The translations under genes were made by a program, and so were the position numbers. Below are positions 27,419 to 36,918 of a DNA stretch of 64,000 nucleotides, piece by piece. The stretch lies in NCBI GenBank assembly GCA_963825575.1, contig CAWGUB010000018.1:124001-188000 (forward strand), in the 5' to 3' direction. The notes under the pieces are model-generated. The model was not told the origin of the DNA. It saw only the letters and a list, made by a program, of their open reading frames with translations, and ran no database searches. The stretch comes from JAFDBW01 sp963825575 (GTDB taxonomy: Bacteria; Desulfobacterota; Desulfuromonadia; Desulfuromonadales; BM103). Position 1 is the first letter of the stretch; the number at the start of each line of letters is the position of its first letter.

Positions 27419-28273
27419 TTAACGCGGCGGCGGGCTGTTGCCATAAATAATCCGCAAGACATGTCTGGTCCGCGCCAACAGGCGGACCGGGTTGATCGGC
27501 TTGGCGATGAAGTCGAAATACCCCATCTCCAGCAACTTGGCCTCCTCTTCCGGTGAGTCCTTGGGAGAAAGCGCAATGACCGGGATATGCTTGATATTCA
27601 GGTTGCTCTGGACGGCACGGTACATTTCATAGTCTTCCATGCGCGGCATAACGGTGTCAGCGATAATCAGGTGCGGTTTTTCCTCGATAGCCACCTTGAG
27701 CCCGTCAGCGCCATTGCTTGCCTCGAGCAGAGTATAGCCTTCACTTTTCAGGGTAGCCATAATCGCAGAGCGAACCAGGGCCTGATCATCTACAACCAGG
27801 ACAGTCCACCAGACATCCGGGCCATGGGACCGTTCGACAATATTGTAGTAATGGCGGTTGACCGCAGACTGGATCTCTGAGGGTGTGGTCACGCAAGGAA
27901 CGACCCGCAGACCACTTTTGAAGGAGAGGTTGTCGATCGTCTCCATATCGAGAGGATTGACCATCGCCAGGTACAGGGTCTTGTCCTCCTGTTTCAGGGG
28001 AAACAACATCTTGTCAGCGGCCGTGTCACCGTCGATAAGCGCAAGGAGGTCGGCGCTGAATGTCGCCTTGGCAATATTGGAGACGGTCTTGTAGCCGAAC
28101 TGGCGTGCCAGAGCGACGGCAATATCGCGCTCGGTGACCATGCCCATATCCTTGAGAACCTGGCCGAGCCGACGACCGGTTCCCCAGTGCCTCTCCAGAG
28201 CGCGCTGCAACTGGTTCTCGTCAACCACCTTGGCTTCAAGCAGGATTTCCCCAAAACGTTTGTGCTTGGCCAT
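27419..28273 (-). CDS. response regulator with N-terminal MshEN/GspE_N-like domain
   Basis: The 284-residue protein combines an N-terminal domain like that of type II secretion ATPases (KRFGEILLEAKVVDENQLQRA, then LGQVLKDMGMVTERDIAVALA and FPLKQEDKTLYLAMVNPLD) with a C-terminal receiver domain. The receiver has VVDDQ, phospho-acceptor Asp in LIIADTVMP, Ser in ALSPKD and Lys in IAKPI. MshEN domains can bind cyclic di-GMP, so this could link phosphorylation to c-di-GMP. No DNA-binding domain is present. It follows clpB by 144 bp; the functional link is unclear. Confidence 0.8.
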   Translation of the reverse strand: MAKHKRFGEILLEAKVVDENQLQRALERHWGTGRRLGQVLKDMGMVTERDIAVALARQFGYKTVSNIAKATFSADLLALIDGDTAADKMLFPLKQEDKTLYLAMVNPLDMETIDNLSFKSGLRVVPCVTTPSEIQSAVNRHYYNIVERSHGPDVWWTVLVVDDQALVRSAIMATLKSEGYTLLEASNGADGLKVAIEEKPHLIIADTVMPRMEDYEMYRAVQSNLNIKHIPVIALSPKDSPEEEAKLLEMGYFDFIAKPINPVRLLARTRHVLRIIYGNSPPPR

Positions 28274-28417
28274 ACGCCCTCGCCCGCTGAAGGTTTGAGT
28301 TGTTCTGCAATAGTTCGTTCTACAGTAACAATTTTCTCCAAAAAAACCAAGCGTTTGCGCAAAGACCATGAGCTCTGGCGCCGACCTCTGATCGTGGCCG
28401 CCTGTCGAACCGCTCGG

Positions 28418-31030
28418 CTAGGCCTCGGCAAAATCGATTTTCAGTTCGCCGTTCTCTTCATCAACCCTGATGCAGCTGCCTTCGCCAACTTCTGACGCGA
28501 TCATGGCCCGGCCAATCCGGGTCTCGAGGTGATGCTGCAGATAGCGTTTCAGGGGCCTTGCGCCGTAGACCGGATCGTAAGCAGCCCTGGCAACAAACGC
28601 GCGGGCTTCGGGCGTCAGTTCAAGGCCAAAGCCACGTTCTGCCAGGCGTTTTTGCAACTCTTCAACCTGGAGATCGACAATCTGTTCAGTTTCGACCAGG
28701 GTCAGCGGTTTGAACATGATCACATCATCAACCCGGTTGAGGAACTCTGGCCTGAAGCTGCTTCGCAGTTCGTGCATGACCATCTCCCGGGCACCTTCCC
28801 GGATAATGCCGTCATCGGTGACACCTTCGAGCAAATGCTGGGAGCCGACATTCGAGGTCATGATCACCACGGTGTTCTTGAAATCAACGGTGCGCCCGTG
28901 GCTGTCGGTAATCCGACCGTCATCGAGGACCTGAAGGAGTACATTGAAGACATCTGAATGGGCTTTTTCTATTTCGTCAAACAGGACCACGCTGTAAGGA
29001 TGACGCCGAACCGCCTCGGACAGTTGTCCGCCCTCTTCAAACCCGACGTAACCGGGAGGGGCTCCGATCAGACGGCTGACCGCGTGCCTTTCCATGTATT
29101 CCGACATGTCAATGCGGATCATGTTCTCTTCACTGTCAAACAAAGCTTCGGCAAGCGTTTTGGCCAGTTCCGTCTTGCCAACCCCGGTCGGGCCGAGGAA
29201 GATGAACGAGCCGATCGGCCGACGCGGGTCCTTGATCCCGGCCCGGGCGCGGATTACGGCGTCGGCAACCAGCTGTACAGCTTCATCCTGGCCGATCACC
29301 CGGCGATGCAGAATCTGGTCGAGCTTAAGCAGTTTTTCCTTTTCGCCTTCGACCAGCCTGGTCACCGGAATCCCCGTCCAAAGTGCGACGATCCCGGCAA
29401 TTTCATCCTCGGTGACCTCCTCACGTAACAGTCGCGTCCCCTCGTCGTCGCCGGGCAACTTCTCCTCGGAATCAAGTAGCCGGCGCTCGAGATCAGGCAG
29501 ACGCCCATGCTTGAGTTCGGCAGCCCGGTTCAAATCATATTCGCGCTCGGCAATCTCGATCTGCTGACGGACTTTTTCAATTTCCTCGCGCAGCACCTGG
29601 ACGGACTTGATCTCTTCCTTCTCCGTGTCCCACTGGGTCCGGAGGGTTTTCGACCGATCGCGCTGATCGGCGAGTTCTTTGTGCAGGATCTCCAGACGGG
29701 CCTGACTGGCTTTGTCTTTCTCTTTTTTCAGGGCAGCTTCCTCTATTTCCAGCTGCATAACCCGGCGTGTCACTTCATCGAGTTCTGCCGGCAGAGAATC
29801 GATTTCCGTGCGGATCATGGCACAGGCTTCATCAACCAGATCAATCGCCTTGTCCGGCAGGAACCGGTCGGAAATATAGCGATGGCTCAGGGTCGCGGCA
29901 GCCACCAGTGAGTTGTCCTGGATGCGCACACCGTGGTGCACCTCGAAGCGTTCTTTCAGGCCGCGCAGGATACTGATCGTGTCTTCGACGGTCGGCTGCT
30001 CGACCATAACCGGCTGAAAACGCCGCTCCAGAGCGGCGTCCTTTTCAATGTATTGGCGGTATTCATCGATCGTCGTCGCACCGATGCAATGCAACTCGCC
30101 GCGCGCAAGCATCGGCTTGAGCATGTTCCCCGCATCGATCGCGCCTTCTGCCTTGCCTGTTCCGACGATCGTATGCAGTTCATCGATAAACAGCAGGACC
30201 CTGCCATCGCTTTCGCGGATCTCGGTCAAAACCGCCTTGAGACGTTCTTCGAATTCACCGCGGTACTTGGCCCCGGCCAGCAGGGAGCCCATATCGAGAG
30301 CAAAGACGGTCTTGTCCTTGAGCCCTTCCGGGACATCCCCGCGCACGATGCGCTGGGCAAGCCCTTCGACAATTGCGGTCTTGCCGACCCCGGGTTCACC
30401 GATCAGCACCGGGTTGTTCTTGGTCTTTCGCGACAGGATGCGAATCACGCGCCGGATTTCGCCGTCCCTGCCGATCACCGGGTCAAGTTTGCCCTTCTGA
30501 ACTTCCCTGACCAGGTCACGACCGTATTTTTCCAGGGCTTCATAAGTCACCTCGGGATCGGAACTGGTTACCCGCTGATGACCACGCACATCGCTGAGGA
30601 CCTGCAACAGGCGATCACGGCTTAAATCGAACTGAAGCAAAATCCGTCCCGCCGGTGACTGCTTGCCCTCGTCTGCCAGCACCAGGAGCAGATGCTCGAC
30701 GCTGATATATTCATCCTTCAAGTGCTTGGCTTCCTGTTCAGCCCTGACCATCAGACGATTGAACCGCTGGGTGACATAAACCTTGCCGGCCTCAACACCC
30801 GGGCCGGACACCGAAGGGATTTTTTCCAGCTCTTTTCGGGTAGCCGCAACCAGGTTGTGCAAATCGATACCCAGCCTCTCAACCAGGCGCGGGACCAGGC
30901 CCTCTTCCTGTTGCAGCAGGGCGAGCAGGAGATGCTCACCATCGACCTCAACATGACCGAAATGTACGGCAAGGCTCTGGGCCGACTGCAGCGCTTCCTG
31001 GGTCTTTTGCGTCATCCGATTGATATCCAT
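28418..31030 (-). CDS. clpB: ClpB, protein disaggregase
   Basis: ClpB is the hexameric AAA+ disaggregase that works with DnaK to rescue aggregated proteins. The 870-residue protein has the N-terminal Clp repeat domain and NBD1 with GEPGVGKT. The coiled-coil middle domain spans about 410-525, and NBD2 has GPTGVGKT and DEIEKAH. There is no ClpP-binding loop signature. GAGAGG precedes the ATG. It lies upstream of the response regulator and downstream of two hsp20 genes on the same strand, forming a proteostasis cluster. Confidence 0.98.
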   Translation of the reverse strand: MDINRMTQKTQEALQSAQSLAVHFGHVEVDGEHLLLALLQQEEGLVPRLVERLGIDLHNLVAATRKELEKIPSVSGPGVEAGKVYVTQRFNRLMVRAEQEAKHLKDEYISVEHLLLVLADEGKQSPAGRILLQFDLSRDRLLQVLSDVRGHQRVTSSDPEVTYEALEKYGRDLVREVQKGKLDPVIGRDGEIRRVIRILSRKTKNNPVLIGEPGVGKTAIVEGLAQRIVRGDVPEGLKDKTVFALDMGSLLAGAKYRGEFEERLKAVLTEIRESDGRVLLFIDELHTIVGTGKAEGAIDAGNMLKPMLARGELHCIGATTIDEYRQYIEKDAALERRFQPVMVEQPTVEDTISILRGLKERFEVHHGVRIQDNSLVAAATLSHRYISDRFLPDKAIDLVDEACAMIRTEIDSLPAELDEVTRRVMQLEIEEAALKKEKDKASQARLEILHKELADQRDRSKTLRTQWDTEKEEIKSVQVLREEIEKVRQQIEIAEREYDLNRAAELKHGRLPDLERRLLDSEEKLPGDDEGTRLLREEVTEDEIAGIVALWTGIPVTRLVEGEKEKLLKLDQILHRRVIGQDEAVQLVADAVIRARAGIKDPRRPIGSFIFLGPTGVGKTELAKTLAEALFDSEENMIRIDMSEYMERHAVSRLIGAPPGYVGFEEGGQLSEAVRRHPYSVVLFDEIEKAHSDVFNVLLQVLDDGRITDSHGRTVDFKNTVVIMTSNVGSQHLLEGVTDDGIIREGAREMVMHELRSSFRPEFLNRVDDVIMFKPLTLVETEQIVDLQVEELQKRLAERGFGLELTPEARAFVARAAYDPVYGARPLKRYLQHHLETRIGRAMIASEVGEGSCIRVDEENGELKIDFAEA

Positions 31031-31093
31031 AGTATCCTCTCTTAAGTATTTTTAAGATTTTACCAGTCTCCTGGTTTTTTACCCGTCCCCCCG

Positions 31094-31133
31094 GCAGAAA
31101 AAAAGGCCGGGTTCAAACCGGCCTTTTTTCCGT
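31094..31133 (-). terminator. intrinsic terminator after the hsp20 genes
   Basis: AGGCCGG and CCGGCCT pair around a six-base loop, flanked by A-run and T-run, so it can act in both directions. It separates the hsp20 transcript from clpB. Confidence 0.85.
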
Positions 31134-31145
31134 GACGGGAAGTTG

Positions 31146-31540
31146 TCAGTGTACCGACACCTGTATTCGCTTCGGTTTGGCCTTTTCAGCCTTGGGTATC
31201 TTCAGGGTCACGACACCCTGCTTGATGGTGGCCTCGGCTTTCTCCGGCATTAAAGATGTCCGACAGCAGGAACTGCCGCCAGTAGCCGGCCATGGCAAAT
31301 TCACGGTATTGGTAATCACCGGCACCGACCGGCGCACTGCCCTGCAGGGTCAGGACGCCCTGCTCGATGGTGACGTCCAGGCTGTCGATCATCCAGCCCC
31401 GGCATATCGGCGACCAGGGTCAAACCTTCCTCGGTTTCAAAGATATCCACGGACGGACTGATGTATTGATCGTTCTTGCGCGTGATCTCGCGGGACAACG
31501 CCGACGTCGGCTCCAGGTTGGCAATATTCTTTTCGGTCAT
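31146..31540 (-). pseudogene. Hsp20/alpha-crystallin small heat-shock protein, two frameshifts
   Basis: Joined frames give an Hsp20 of about 130 residues. It begins MTEKNIANLEPTSAL, then YISPSVDIFETEEGLTLVADMPGL (strands of the alpha-crystallin domain), VTIEQGVLTLQG, and finally ATIKQGVVTLKIPKAEKAKPKRIQV. The frame changes near 31390 and near 31250. The C-terminal lysine-rich IQV tail is family-like. It is the second gene of a tandem hsp20 pair probably driven by a sigma-54 promoter at 32103-32117. Sequence errors or recent decay are both possible. Confidence 0.75.
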
Positions 31541-31583
31541 GACGGATCAACTCCTTTCTCAGTGTAATTCAATCGTTAGCGGT

Positions 31584-32038
31584 TTAACGCACTTTTACGC
31601 TGATTTTTTTCGGTTTTGCTGCCGCAGCCTTCGGCAGCGTCACACGCAACAGGCCGTTGCTACATTCTGCCTTGATCTTGTCGGCAACTATCTCGACCGG
31701 CAATTCAATGGTACGGATGAATTTTCCGTTGCCGCGCTCCCGACGGTGCCAGGTACAATTGTCATCAGATTCATCGGCAAGGCCGGCCGTTCACCAGCCA
31801 GGGTCAGGGTGTTGCCCAGAATGTTCATGTCGATCTTGTCCGGGTCAACGCCCGGCAGCAGTGCTTCGACATACACATGGTCTGTATCGTCACGCAGATT
31901 GATCTTGGGATACTGGCGCAGTCCCAGTCCCGGCTCAAATGCCGGGCCGAACAGACGCCCACGATCATGACCGTTGAAAAGACCGTTAATGTCTCGATGC
32001 AATTGGTCCATTTCCTTAAAAAGATCCCAGTTTCTCAT
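31584..32038 (-). pseudogene. Hsp20/alpha-crystallin small heat-shock protein, one frameshift
   Basis: The N-terminal frame reads MRNWDLFKEMDQLHRDINGL and then PKINLRDDTDHVYVEALLPG. After a frame change near 31760 the product continues FIRTIELPVEIVADKIKAEC and NGLLRVTLPKAAAAKPKKIS. Both halves are standard alpha-crystallin-domain sequence. AGGAGGT precedes the ATG. It is the first gene of the hsp20 pair, with a sigma-54-like promoter 65-79 bases upstream and an activator gene next to it. The other copy of the pair also carries frame breaks. Confidence 0.78.
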
Positions 32039-32102
32039 GCTTTTTTACCTCCTGTGTTGGATTCAGTAAGTGGTTGAATTGTCTTCGCCACTTACTTTTA
32101 TT

Positions 32103-32117
32103 ACAAACCACGTGCCA
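32103..32117 (-). promoter_or_regulatory. sigma-54-like promoter of the hsp20 pair
   Basis: The minus strand reads TGGCACGTGGTTTGT, which matches TGGCAC-N5-TTGC except for the last base. It lies about 65 bases before the hsp20 start codon, and possible activator sites lie about 100 bases further upstream. The adjacent gene encodes a sigma-54 activator. Confidence 0.5.
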
Positions 32118-32188
32118 ATCTTTAGAAATAATATTTATGACTGTATTTTCAGTAGTTTAAAAGAGTCAAGGCAGGATGTTCGACCAAC

Positions 32189-32230
32189 TTGCAACGTCGC
32201 AAACAGGTGTCGCAAGCGACACTTGCGACA
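32189..32230. promoter_or_regulatory. probable upstream activating sequences for the sigma-54 regulator
   Basis: The palindrome GTGTCGC-AA-GCGACAC (32207-32222) is flanked by further TGTCGCAA-type half-sites on both strands (GTCGCAA near 32196, TTGCGACA near 32223). They lie about 90-120 bases upstream of the sigma-54-like promoter, the usual enhancer distance. The regulator is most likely the product of 32277-33748. Confidence 0.55.
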
Positions 32231-32276
32231 AGGATCATGTCACAAGCGAAAGGGTCAGGAACAGGCGGTGAGGAAG

Positions 32277-33748
32277 CTAGGAATCGAGAGAGGCCCGGGT
32301 CAGGTTGAGTTTCTTCATATAGCGGTAGAGCGTGGCACGATGCACACCGAGGAGCCGGGCCGCCGAAGCAAGATTGCCTTGCGATCTGCTCCAGGCATCC
32401 CGAATTGACTCGGTCGTCAGGTTAACGGGTCGGGTTGTTCGAGCAGAATCGACCGCATTCTTCGACATCGGTCCGGACAGGGCCAGGCGCTCCGGGCGAG
32501 ACAGCAGGACACGGTCGTTCGCCAACGGATAAGGCAACGACAGGGCAACCCCGTCATTGCCCAACTGAGCTGGGGCCCCAGTCTCCCGGCGAAAAATCCT
32601 GCCGTTCGTTGACCCATTCGCGAAAAGCCCGCGCACCTATGACCTCGGACTGGCTTTCAATAAACACTCTTTCCAAAACGTTGCGTAATTCACGAACATT
32701 GCCGGGCCAAAGGTAAGCTCGCAGGAGCAACATTGCCTCGCTGGTCAAGCGATCAACGTTACGACCGTATTTGCGGCGAAAGGTCCCCAGAAAATGTTCG
32801 ACCAGCAGCGGGATGTCTTCAAGTCGCTGACGCAGCGCCGGCAGATGAATGCGCAGGACCGCCAACCGGTGATAAAGATCGGCGCGAAACTGCCCCTGCT
32901 GGACGGCACGCTCCATCGGCACGTTGGTGGCCGCAACGACCCGCACATCGACCTGCAAAGGCCGCTCGCTGCCAACCCGTTCCAAAAGTCCTTCTTCGAG
33001 AACCCGCAACAACTTGACCTGCGCAGACTCAGGCATGTCAGCAACTTCATCAAGAAAGATGGTGCCATTGTCGGCACGTTCAAAACGGCCCTTATGGGAA
33101 CGTACGGCGCCGGTGAAGGCGCCCTTCTCGTGGCCAAACAATTCCGATTCAAGGAGCTCCGGGGAAATTGCTGAACAGTTAACTGAAACAAAAGCATGGT
33201 TCCGGCGCGGGCTCTGTTCATGCAAAGCCCTGGCAACCAGTTCCTTGCCACTGCCGGTTTCTCCGGTGACGACCACCGAAGCATCGGTCTCGGCATAAAG
33301 AACTATCTTGCGGAACACCTCCTGCATCCCCGGGCTGTTGCCAACCAGCCCGAATCGACTGCTGGGCTCATGCCTTCTGGCCAGCCCGGCTGGCGGTTGC
33401 CGAAAATAAAACGAGACCTGCCGCCAGCCTTCATCGCTGATGTCCTCCGGGCAGAATATCGGCAAGCAGCCGACAGCCTTCCCGCCCCCGGAAGTCTACC
33501 TCAATGTTAACGATTGGTTCGCCCTCGCCAGCCACTTCATCTGACAGATAATCCAGCCCGGGGGAGACATCGGCAAACAGCTCACGCAGTTCGCGTCCTG
33601 TGATTTCAAGGTCTCCGAGACCGACCCATTTTGACAGCCGGTCAGACATCTGTTGCACCAGCCAGACCTCGTCGGGCCCGGCGACGACGACCAGGTCCGG
33701 AGCGCGCGACGGCAACTGTTGATCAATCATGATTTCCGGTTCAGACAT
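32277..33748 (-). pseudogene. sigma-54-dependent activator (PAS-like/AAA+/Fis HTH), two frameshifts
   Basis: Joined frames give an activator of about 485 residues. It has an N-terminal PAS-like sensor (SRAPDLVVVAGPDEVWLVQQ..), an AAA+ domain with Walker A GETGSGKE, the sigma-54 contact motif GAFTGA and Walker B TIFLDEV. The C-terminal Fis-type helix-turn-helix reads GNLASAARLLGVHRATLYRY. The frame breaks near 33445 (one extra G would explain it) and near 32570. It probably controls the hsp20 pair beside it. The AAA+ core itself is uninterrupted. Confidence 0.8.
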
Positions 33749-33977
33749 GGTGACAATTCACTCCAGCTGACTTGCGACATACCTTGCTACATAATTTAAC
33801 CTCTCCTGCCGGTTTTTCAAGGCCTGCCCGGAGAATAGCTGAAACGCAACCCTTCCGACGCCTTATTGCGCCAGTCAGCCTGCCACTGAAATATCGCAAG
33901 CGGTATCTAACCAGACGTGCAGAACAAGCGTAACCTGCTATAAATGTAGGTATTCCAATCGAACGGAGGCTGCCCTG

Positions 33978-34232
33978 ATGAAGACGCGCAACAAGATTCT
34001 TGATTATGAATTCACAGAAGTTCTCGATGTCAAAACCCGCGAACTGATCCGGGTGGCCTGCGCCGTAGCGGTCAACTGCCCTGACTGACTCACCAAACAC
34101 TTCGCGGTCGCGAAGGATGCCGGGGCCACCAAAGATGAACTGCGCGAGGCGATTGCATACGGAATCATTGCGCCTTCGGGACGGGCCAAGAATTTTGTCA
34201 AACGCATGCAGGCTGAGCTCAACGACGACTGA
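33978..34232 (+). CDS. AhpD-like selenoprotein (CXXU), UGA read as selenocysteine
   Basis: The reading frame MKTRNKILDYEF..VNCPD-U-LTKHFAVAKDAGATKDELREA continues through an in-frame TGA at 34086-34088 (codon 37) to a TGA stop at 34230. AhpD/carboxymuconolactone-decarboxylase proteins have a CXXC dithiol at this place, followed by xxxH and GAT-EE/DE. Here Cys34 and codon 37 form CXXU. A six-base-pair hairpin with a GGUC loop starts 11 nt after the UGA, as expected for a bacterial SECIS. The 84-residue product likely acts as a thiol/selenol peroxidase or reductase partner. An ordinary gene call would break at the UGA. Confidence 0.82.
34086..34115 (+). promoter_or_regulatory. SECIS element of the AhpD-like selenoprotein
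   Basis: After the UGA, CTTCGC (34100-34105) pairs perfectly with GCGAAG (34110-34115) around the loop GGTC. Seventeen bases separate the UGA from the loop. From memory, E. coli fdhF has a GGUC-containing loop at almost the same distance. No bulged U is seen in the stem. Confidence 0.75.
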
Positions 34233-34338
34233 ACACAGCCATTCAAGCCTGCCGTGAGAGGTCCCGGACCGGAGCATCCCGCCGACCAGCAGGCGGCCGG
34301 CTATCGCCTGCAGGTATAATAGCTTCCCAGAATCGGCC

Positions 34339-36888
34339 GTGACCTTTATAATGCCCGGCTCATGGATGAATTTCTCTCAAAACCGGTACAAGACGCAGCT
34401 TCGCCAGGAAATCCAGGAATCCGGCGGCAACGAGATCTTCTGCATCGGCCACACCGATGCCGGACAGGTTGTCGTTGACCTGGAGGTTCTTGCCCGCGGC
34501 AACCGAGACGCTGTTCCGGCCATCCTGCAGTCCTGTCGCCCCGGCGATGTGATTATCCACAACCATCCCAGCGGTCACCTTGAACCATCCGAACCTGACC
34601 TTGCCATCGCCGGCAGCCTCGGCTCCCTGGGGGTCGGCTTTTATATAGTCGACAACCAGGTCAAGCGGCTCTACCGGGTCGTCGAAGCGTTCGAGCCGGT
34701 CCAAAACAGCGCTGTCGAGCACCAACAGGTTTCGGAACTGTTGGGCGCGGGAGGGCCGATCAGCCAGAACCTGCCCGGTTTCGAAGATCGTCCTGAGCAG
34801 CTGCGCATGGCGTTTGCCGTGACCGATGCCCTCAACCAGCACCGCATCGCACTGATCGAAGCGGGGACCGGGACCGGCAAAAGCCTTGCTTACCTGGTCC
34901 CGGCAATCCTCTGGTCGCTGGCCAACCGTGAACGACTGGTCATTTCGACCAACACCATCAACCTCCAGGAACAACTGATCCGCAAGGATCTGCCCTTCCT
35001 GAAACGCTCCACTGGCCTGGATTTTCAGGTGGTGCTGGTCAAGGGTCGATCGAACTACCTTTGTAAACGCCGCCTGGAAAGCGCCGCCGCCGAGCCGGGG
35101 CTCTTCGACAGCGAGCACATCGGTGAATTGAACGCCTTGCGCGAGTGGGCGGAACAAACCGGGGATGGCTCACGTGAAGACCTCTCCTTTCTGCCGCACA
35201 AAACGATCTGGGAAGAAGTCTGCTGCGAAGCCGACCAGTGCAGCCGCAGCCAGTGTCCGCACTTTGGCAGCTGCTTTTTCCACCAGGCCCGGCGTCAGGC
35301 GGCCCGGGCCGACCTCCTGGTGGTCAATCATGCGCTGTTGCTGGCGGACCTTTCACTGCGCAGCCAGACCGACAATTATTCCGCGCTCGCAGTCCTGCCG
35401 CCGTTTTCCCGTCTGATCATCGATGAAGCACATCATCTGGAAGAAGTCGCAACCCGCTACTTCAGCACCCAGGTCACCCGCTTCGCCTTCGCCCGGACCC
35501 TGAACCGCCTGCGCCACCCGCGCAAGCCGCAACGCGGGCTCCTGCCAAGACTGCTCGCCCAACTCGGTCGCTCTCTCGACGACAGCCAGGACCGCCTGTA
35601 CCGCGACCTGCACGAGCAGGTTGATGCGCTGGCAGTCAAAAACCAGGAGCTGTTTGATCGAGCGGTCGCCGATCTTGAGCAGGCCGGAATTGACCTGGCA
35701 ATGGCGCTTAACGCGGAAATTCGCTCCGGAGAGGAGATCCGGCAACGGCTGGTTCCGGCCTTTGTCGAAAAGGAGACCTGGCAGAATACGGTGGGGATGC
35801 TGCGCAGTCTGGCCCGCAGCACCGCAGATTTCGGCGAGTCTCTCCAGGGGTTTCTCAAGGCTCTGCGCAAACTCCCCGACGAGGCCGCCGAGGCAATCCG
35901 CTCGCTCGGCACCGATCTGGCCGGCATCAGCCTGCGACTGCAGGCCATGGCTCAGAGCTTACACGCCTTCACAGTCAACGATCCGCAATGCTGCGTGTGG
36001 GTTGAAATCACCCGCGGCCGCATCGGTCGCAGCGAAGGGATCATCACCCGGCTCTGCACGGCACCACTCGTCGTTGCACCGCTACTGAGAGACACCTTGC
36101 TGGAGCGCATGCAGACCGTGGTTCTGACCAGCGCAACCCTTACCGTGGCCGAGCGCTTCGACTATCTGCGCCAGCGGACCGGTCTCAACGAACTGGAGCC
36201 ATCGCGGATTACCGAGCTGCTGCTCGCTTCACCTTTCGATTTCAGGCAACAGGCCCTGCTGGCGATACCGACTGATATCCCGGAGCCCGGCCAACCAGGC
36301 TTTGCCGAAGCCGTTCGCGACTTGACAGAGGAAGCCCTGCTGGCCGCGGATGGCCGGAGCTTTGTGCTCTTCACCGCCTACAGCATGCTGCGCCGCATCC
36401 ACGCTGAATTGGCCCCGTCCCTCTCGGCACAGGGATACCAGGTCCTGCGGCAAGGCGAGTCGACCCGTCACAACCTGCTGCAGAAATTCAGCCAGGACCC
36501 GACCAGCATCCTGTTTGCCACCGACTCTTTCTGGGAGGGGGTCGATGTGCCGGGCCGCTCCCTGGAACAGGTAATCATCGCCAGGCTGCCATTCAAGGTG
36601 CCGACGGAACCGGTCCTCGAAGCGCGCGCCGAAGCAATTGCCGCAGCCGGGGGAGACCCCTTCATGGAATACACGGTCCCCCAGGCCGTGATCCGATTCC
36701 GGCAGGGGTTCGGCCGCCTGATTCGGCAGAAAACCGACCGTGGCATCGTCCTGATTCTCGACAGTCGTGTCGTCAGGCGCGGCTACGGTCGCCTGTTTCT
36801 GCAATCCCTTCCCGACGTGCCGGTCGCGACCATGCCCCGGGTGGAACTGATGCAAAAACTCAGGGATTTTTTTGGCAGTGGCCTATAG
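34339..36888 (+). CDS. JAMM-domain/DinG helicase fusion
   Basis: The first 125 residues hold a RadC/JAB-like domain with a complete JAMM metal motif (His74-x-His76-x7-Ser84-xx-Asp87). The rest is an XPD-like DinG helicase with Walker A EAGTGTGKS near 174, cysteines of an Fe-S domain (SNYLC and VCCEADQCSRSQCPHFGSC), DEAH box IIDEAHH and C-terminal motif VI QGFGRLIRQ. DinG helicases unwind R-loops and D-loops. The fusion is longer (849) than E. coli DinG. The start is uncertain (GTG 34339 or ATG 34351 or 34366). It is a single gene. Confidence 0.88.
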   Translation: MTFIMPGSWMNFSQNRYKTQLRQEIQESGGNEIFCIGHTDAGQVVVDLEVLARGNRDAVPAILQSCRPGDVIIHNHPSGHLEPSEPDLAIAGSLGSLGVGFYIVDNQVKRLYRVVEAFEPVQNSAVEHQQVSELLGAGGPISQNLPGFEDRPEQLRMAFAVTDALNQHRIALIEAGTGTGKSLAYLVPAILWSLANRERLVISTNTINLQEQLIRKDLPFLKRSTGLDFQVVLVKGRSNYLCKRRLESAAAEPGLFDSEHIGELNALREWAEQTGDGSREDLSFLPHKTIWEEVCCEADQCSRSQCPHFGSCFFHQARRQAARADLLVVNHALLLADLSLRSQTDNYSALAVLPPFSRLIIDEAHHLEEVATRYFSTQVTRFAFARTLNRLRHPRKPQRGLLPRLLAQLGRSLDDSQDRLYRDLHEQVDALAVKNQELFDRAVADLEQAGIDLAMALNAEIRSGEEIRQRLVPAFVEKETWQNTVGMLRSLARSTADFGESLQGFLKALRKLPDEAAEAIRSLGTDLAGISLRLQAMAQSLHAFTVNDPQCCVWVEITRGRIGRSEGIITRLCTAPLVVAPLLRDTLLERMQTVVLTSATLTVAERFDYLRQRTGLNELEPSRITELLLASPFDFRQQALLAIPTDIPEPGQPGFAEAVRDLTEEALLAADGRSFVLFTAYSMLRRIHAELAPSLSAQGYQVLRQGESTRHNLLQKFSQDPTSILFATDSFWEGVDVPGRSLEQVIIARLPFKVPTEPVLEARAEAIAAAGGDPFMEYTVPQAVIRFRQGFGRLIRQKTDRGIVLILDSRVVRRGYGRLFLQSLPDVPVATMPRVELMQKLRDFFGSGL

Positions 36889-36918
36889 ATAAAATGCCCG
36901 ACCTATAACAAAGAAATA

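Noticed and set aside
33978..34232. AhpD-like gene as a pseudogene with a nonsense mutation
   Set aside because: The stop is UGA exactly at a catalytic cysteine, and a GGUC hairpin follows at the right distance, so selenocysteine is the better reading.
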